The position numbers and the translations under genes are program-made. 16,747 nt of DNA from Pedosphaera sp. (GTDB lineage: Bacteria; Verrucomicrobiota; Verrucomicrobiia; Limisphaerales; SIAT01). Location: positions 1 to 16,747 of the forward strand of contig SIAT01000018.1 in the NCBI GenBank assembly GCA_009691645.1. The letters are read 5' to 3'. This document shows, piece after piece, positions 13,685-16,747 of the stretch (the stretch's first letter is position 1; each line of letters begins with the position of its first letter). A model generated the notes under the pieces. The model saw only the letters and a program-made list of their open reading frames with translations. It was not told the DNA's origin and searched no databases.

Positions 13685-15309
13685 ACGCGACCACGACCAA
13701 CTCCGTCCGCCCCAACCCCAACCCCATCGCGATCGAGCCCGCCAGTCGTTCCACTGGGGACGCGCCCGCCGGGGATTCCTTCGAGGCTCTGCTGGGTCGT
13801 ACACAGATTCATCCCGGTGCCGTCTCTCGTCAGAATGTTCTCGAGAAAGGTCAGGCATTCGGCTCCCGCGCCACTAGCAAGCCCGGTACGCGCCAGGATT
13901 TCCGCCAGTCATTGAAGTCATCCACCTCACGTCGCGAAATCTGCAAGCCCGAGCGCACAGAGCAGGGGAATCGCGCTGGGCAAGTCGAGAAATCGGCGAA
14001 GGCCGCGCAGGCCGGCAAGGCATCCGCAGATGCTGCTGCCGAGGAGTTGCGTGACGAGCAGCGTGAAGCGTGCGGCACGCGCCCCGCCGAGCATGCGGAG
14101 GAAATATCCGCGTGGGCGCAAGCCGCTTGGCTGCAGAATAATCAAGTGCCGCCGCCGTGTCTGGCGAAAGAAGAATTTGTTCCCGAAGAATCCAGCGGCT
14201 CTGCTGGTGAGGAAAAAGTGGTGGGCGAAATTTTTGATTCAGCCACGGAGTTGCTGAGCGAAATGGAGCCGCAGGATGGGACCGAAACTGTCGCGTTTGA
14301 AGATCCGTCGCTGGCCGCAAAGACCGAGGTAGCCGCAAAGACCGAGGTGAGCGACAAGTCCGCCCGCGCGAAGGTGGAAAAGCAAGTCGCCATTGAGCCG
14401 GGTGTTCCGGAGAAGCCGGAGCATTTGAAGGATGGCAAAGTGCCGGAGTTGGCGTTCGACGTGGAGAAGCGTTTCGGCAATGCCGCTCACGCCGATAAGA
14501 CGGCGGAGGCAGCCAAGCTCGATCCGGCCGCGAAGCTCGTTGAGCCAGCGACACTCGTGAAGCAGGCGGAGAAGATTTCTCCCGCTCGCGCTGAAGAGAT
14601 CTCGACACGTGCCGGGAATGCGATTGGGGCGGTCAAGACGCCGGAGGCGGTCGCGACGTTGACTGAAGCTCGCGGGCAGCAGCCTTCCAATCAGCACCGC
14701 GATTCGGGTGCGTCAGGTAATTTTTCTACCGACACGACACGTCTGCTCGCTGCCGATCTGGCGGTGCAGCGTAGTTTCAGCGTGTCGGGCGGGGCGTCGG
14801 CGATGGTGGCCGTGGCGAGTGCGGGGATGATTTCAAAACTGACCGAGGATGTGTGGGCTGCCGTGAATGAGTTCAAGGTGAAAGGCGGCGATCGTGTGGA
14901 GGTGCAGTTGCAGACGGATGCGCAAACGCGGCTGCGTCTCGAAATCTGGCACGAGCGTGGGGCCGTGCAAGTGCGGGCGCGGCTCGAAGGCGGCGACCTG
15001 ATGGCGCTGACTTCGGGTTGGAGTGATTTGCAAAATTCCATGGCCGATCGCGGTGTGACGTTGCGGCAATTGGAATCCGAATTGCCGCAGCGCCAACAGC
15101 CCGGGCAATCGCAGGCTCAACTGTCGTTCGACGCGGAAGCGCGGCGCGATGCGTTCGCCCAAGCGCGCCAGCGCCGGTTGTTGGCGGAAGAAGAGGCCGC
15201 ACCGCTGCGTGCGTTGCGCCCCGTTATTCCGGCGGTCGCGGCAGTCAAGGCTGGCACTCCGTCGGCCGTTCGCGCAGGCGACCGGAGCGGTTGGGAGAGT
15301 TGGGCCTGA
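13681..15309 (+). CDS. fliK: Flagellar hook-length control protein FliK
   Basis: FliK is an exported molecular ruler that measures hook length and switches export specificity. In 542 residues, roughly the first 380 are low-complexity, rich in Ala, Glu, Lys, Ser and Thr, and probably unstructured, as in FliK rulers. A folded C-terminal domain follows at about 385-480 (VWAAVNEFKVKGGDRVEVQL; RLEIWHERGAVQVRARLEGG; LQNSMADRGVTLRQLESELP), which fits the FliK/Flg_hook domain that contacts the export gate. The tail is Arg/Ala-rich. An exact 18-bp tandem duplication lies in the ruler part (14314-14349). The start overlaps the preceding gene by 4 bp. The gene ends the first block of the right arm. Confidence 0.88.
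   Translation: MNATTTNSVRPNPNPIAIEPASRSTGDAPAGDSFEALLGRTQIHPGAVSRQNVLEKGQAFGSRATSKPGTRQDFRQSLKSSTSRREICKPERTEQGNRAGQVEKSAKAAQAGKASADAAAEELRDEQREACGTRPAEHAEEISAWAQAAWLQNNQVPPPCLAKEEFVPEESSGSAGEEKVVGEIFDSATELLSEMEPQDGTETVAFEDPSLAAKTEVAAKTEVSDKSARAKVEKQVAIEPGVPEKPEHLKDGKVPELAFDVEKRFGNAAHADKTAEAAKLDPAAKLVEPATLVKQAEKISPARAEEISTRAGNAIGAVKTPEAVATLTEARGQQPSNQHRDSGASGNFSTDTTRLLAADLAVQRSFSVSGGASAMVAVASAGMISKLTEDVWAAVNEFKVKGGDRVEVQLQTDAQTRLRLEIWHERGAVQVRARLEGGDLMALTSGWSDLQNSMADRGVTLRQLESELPQRQQPGQSQAQLSFDAEARRDAFAQARQRRLLAEEEAAPLRALRPVIPAVAAVKAGTPSAVRAGDRSGWESWA
14314..14349 (+). repeat. 18-bp tandem duplication in the fliK ruler region
   Basis: Two adjacent 18-bp units (14314-14331 and 14332-14349) differ only at the last base and encode Ala-Ala-Lys-Thr-Glu-Val twice. 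The duplication keeps the frame and lengthens the disordered part by six residues. Confidence 0.9.
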
Positions 15310-15484
15310 TCGTCCGGCGGTGTCGGTTTTAGGACTGCGTTCGTGGTTCGCAAATTCTTCCACTTCAAGCTGCGGAGTATTCTTGCGGTGGTTTTTTCTG
15401 AAGATCTCCATCGAAACGGGGGAGTTGCGGCTGCGGCCTCATTGACGAGTTGGTTTTCAAGGGGCTATTGGCAGGCGTAATCCT

Positions 15485-15500
15485 CGGCACGGAAGGTGCT
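15485..15500 (+). promoter_or_regulatory. Candidate sigma-54 promoter of flgD/flgE
   Basis: TCGGCACGGAAGGTGCTTTA has GG (15486-15487) and GC (15498-15499) ten bases apart, and GGCACG and TGCTTT flank them as in the RpoN consensus. Only the first T of TGGC is changed to C. The predicted start is near 15511, giving flgD a leader of about 119 nt. Confidence 0.55.
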
Positions 15501-15542
15501 TTAATGGCTTCGGAATGAACTATCGAGCCGAGAATGTCCCTA

Positions 15543-15588
15543 AAACAGGCTTTGCCTGGGCATTTTTTGCCGCGGAGAGGCGCTGTTT
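15543..15588 (+). other. Imperfect nested stem in the predicted flgD leader
   Basis: Three nested arms pair in order: AAACAG (15543-15548) with CTGTTT (15583-15588), GCCT (15554-15557) with AGGC (15578-15581), and GGCA (15559-15562) with TGCC (15568-15571), around a five-T loop. No T-run follows, so it is not a terminator. It could affect mRNA stability or access to the flgD start. Energy was not computed. Confidence 0.35.
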
Positions 15589-15629
15589 CCAGAGGTTGGC
15601 CGGGGTCTGATTGGTAAAAAGGCAAAAGT

Positions 15630-16061
15630 ATGACTGTGAATCCATTACTCGCGAGTGATCTGGGGGCTCAAGTGGCGCCGACCACGCGTGTGCCTACCCG
15701 GACGTTGAAGCAGGATGATTTCCTGAAGCTACTCATCACCCAGCTTACCCACCAAGATCCGCTCAAGCCGCAGACCGATACGGAGTTTGTGGCGCAGATG
15801 ACTCAGTTCACGAACTTGGAGCAGACCAAGCAAATGCAGGTGGACATCGCCAAGCTGCGCGTCCAGCAAACGCTCGGTCAGGGTGTCGGCTTATTTGGTC
15901 AAGAAGTGGTCGTGAGGATGGGGGATAACCCAGCGGTCACTGGCATTGTGACCGGCGTGGAAATCAATGACGGCGAGCCGCAAATCATCGTCGGAGGGAA
16001 GCCGTACACCTTGGATAAGGTGCTTAGTGTGCACACGCCCGCACCAGCCGCGCAGCCGTGA
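15630..16061 (+). CDS. flgD: Flagellar hook scaffolding protein FlgD (short form)
   Basis: FlgD caps the growing hook and guides FlgE assembly, then is shed. The 143 residues contain the family core DDFLKLLITQLTHQDPLKPQ (about 29-48) and TEFVAQMTQFTNLEQTKQM (about 52-70). A small beta region follows (GQEVVVRMGDN; GIVTGVEINDGEPQIIVGGK) matching the Tudor-like part. It is much shorter than enteric FlgD (about 230 residues), lacking room for the inserted Ig-like domain, but short forms of this size exist in Bacillus-type systems. An AAGG SD 8 bases upstream supports the ATG. It is preceded by its own candidate sigma-54 promoter and followed by a candidate terminator. Confidence 0.93.
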   Translation: MTVNPLLASDLGAQVAPTTRVPTRTLKQDDFLKLLITQLTHQDPLKPQTDTEFVAQMTQFTNLEQTKQMQVDIAKLRVQQTLGQGVGLFGQEVVVRMGDNPAVTGIVTGVEINDGEPQIIVGGKPYTLDKVLSVHTPAPAAQP

Positions 16062-16075
16062 GCGGGCGATTTTTT
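16036..16075 (+). terminator. Candidate intrinsic terminator/attenuator between flgD and flgE
   Basis: CGCCCGC (16036-16042) and GCGGGCG (16062-16068) can form a 7-bp GC-only stem around a 19-nt loop, followed by A and six T (16070-16075). The left arm lies inside the end of flgD and the right arm just after its stop codon. The long loop weakens the call. If it works, it would lower flgE transcription from the flgD promoter. Confidence 0.4.
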
Positions 16076-16172
16076 GTGATCTGAACGTAAAGCGCAAACA
16101 GGGAATCAACAGGCAGAGCAGGCGAAATAAACGGTAAATTTCAGGTCTCAACCAAAAACCAACTGGAAAATT

Positions 16173-16747
16173 ATGATTCGTGCACTCAACACAGGCGTAG
16201 GCGGTTTGAAGCAATTTCAAGTAGCGCTGGACGTGGTCGGCAACAACCTCGCCAACATCAACACCGTCGGCTTCAAGAGTGCCCGTGTGGATTTTGCCGA
16301 TACTCTGGCGCAGACGATGCGCACCCCCACGCCCGATACAGCCACTGGTAGCGGTATAGCCGGTATTCAGGTGGGTAACGGTGCGTCTGTCGCCACCGTG
16401 CGCAACTCATTTGTTCAGGGCGCCGTGAACCAGACCGGTGTCCGTACGGATTTGGCCATCACGGGCGAAGGCTTCTTCATGGTGAAGGATCCGACTTCCG
16501 GTGAGGTTTTTGCCACGCGCGCCGGTGATTTTCGGGAAGACAGCTACGGCTATTTGGTGACGAACGGGGGTTTGCGAGTACAAGGCGTGGCGGATTTCGT
16601 TAACGCCCCGACAGTGGTCGGCGATATTCGGACGGACCGTGGCAGTTATGGCGCGGAAAAAACAATCGCCAGTATTGACCTGACCAGTAACGTAATCACT
16701 TCCACAGCGCACGGTTACGTCACGGGCAACCAGATTAATTTTAAGAC
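16173..16747 (+). CDS. flgE: Flagellar hook protein FlgE, N-terminal part (runs off the right edge)
   Basis: FlgE is the hook subunit. The 191 complete codons in the window start MIRALNTGVGGLKQFQVALD and contain the family signature VVGNNLANINTVGFKSARVD (21-40). The conserved D1 core DLAITGEGFFMVKDP...FATRAGDFREDSYGYLVTN follows at about 93-130. From about residue 140 the sequence departs from common FlgE, and residues 172-190 (SNVITSTAHGYVTGNQINF) look like a beta motif often seen in phage-type structural proteins, perhaps an outer-domain insertion. A related hook-basal body protein (FlgF/FlgG type) is less likely given the position after flgD. A GGA lies 6 bases upstream of the ATG. The gap from flgD is 111 bp and has no clear promoter. 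Confidence 0.92.
   Translation, partial: MIRALNTGVGGLKQFQVALDVVGNNLANINTVGFKSARVDFADTLAQTMRTPTPDTATGSGIAGIQVGNGASVATVRNSFVQGAVNQTGVRTDLAITGEGFFMVKDPTSGEVFATRAGDFREDSYGYLVTNGGLRVQGVADFVNAPTVVGDIRTDRGSYGAEKTIASIDLTSNVITSTAHGYVTGNQINFK

Larger units (their letters stand above)
15310..15629 (+). promoter_or_regulatory. Intergenic region between fliK and flgD
   Basis: These 320 bp contain no convincing gene on either strand. The left half (15310-15480) shows no recognisable site. The right half holds a sigma-54-like promoter (15485-15500) and then an imperfect nested stem (15543-15588) that would lie in the flgD leader. No stem followed by a T-run was found after the fliK stop, so read-through from the flgB operon remains possible. 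Confidence 0.6.

Noticed and set aside
14491..14498. Exact GCCGATAA box inside fliK
   Set aside because: There is no TAAA-like -35 at N15 and it encodes Ala-Asp-Lys in frame. It shows that this 8-mer arises by chance in coding DNA here.
15365..15625. 86-codon minus-strand open frame between fliK and flgD
   Set aside because: It has no SD, motif or operon partner and overlaps the flgD promoter and leader. Its composition is Pro/Arg/Lys-rich and not protein-like.
16118..16134. GG-N10-GC core upstream of flgE (around AGGGAATCAACAGGCAG)
   Set aside because: Only the GG and GC dinucleotides match; neither TGGC nor TGCT is present. Such cores are common in GC-rich DNA.

Overview
The window is a GC-rich (about 60% by eye), densely packed flagellar locus from a bacterium with a complete-looking flagellar motor. 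No rRNA, tRNA, CRISPR array, insertion sequence or phage gene is visible. The taxon cannot be fixed from the sequence. The GC-rich coding style, several genes with no Shine-Dalgarno (SD) sequence, AT-rich start-codon leaders and lineage-specific small genes would fit a Verrucomicrobiota/PVC-type Gram-negative organism, but this is a guess.

The locus has two divergent arms meeting at a 377-bp regulatory region (5873-6249). The left arm reads on the minus strand: a secreted Sel1-repeat protein with a degenerate trypsin-like domain (5872-4109), a small two-helix membrane protein (4075-3818), the flagellar sigma factor fliA (3812-3003), the stator genes motA (2979-2125) and motB (2088-1336), a 131-residue protein with a C-terminal Cys-x-Cys-Gly motif (1327-932) and, after a 133-bp gap, the filament-cap gene fliD, cut by the window edge (798-1).

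The right arm reads on the plus strand: flgB, flgC, fliE, fliF, fliG, fliH, fliI, fliJ, a YlxF/MotE-like membrane coiled-coil protein, and fliK (6250-15309). A 320-bp gap follows, then flgD and the start of flgE, which runs off the right edge. The order matches the classical flgB-to-flgE run of the Bacillus fla/che operon, with the MotE-like gene in the ylxF position. Together these genes build the proximal rod, the MS ring and rotor, the export ATPase complex, and the hook with its length ruler and scaffold. The left arm supplies stator, sigma factor and cap.

The main regulatory signal is a shared element, (T/C)GGC-N8-TGCT, with the GG-N10-GC core of sigma-54 (RpoN) -24/-12 promoters. It occurs upstream of each of the four transcription-unit heads: the Sel1 gene, flgB, fliD and flgD. 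fliD also has an exact FliA-type -10 box (GCCGATAA) with a near-consensus -35 at the expected spacing. This suggests a cascade in which sigma-54 drives early and middle genes including fliA, and FliA then boosts fliD. Other notable points are an 8-bp perfect inverted repeat beside the flgB promoter, a candidate intrinsic terminator between flgD and flgE, a foldable flgD leader, and a pseudo-protease fused to Sel1 repeats at the head of the stator operon.
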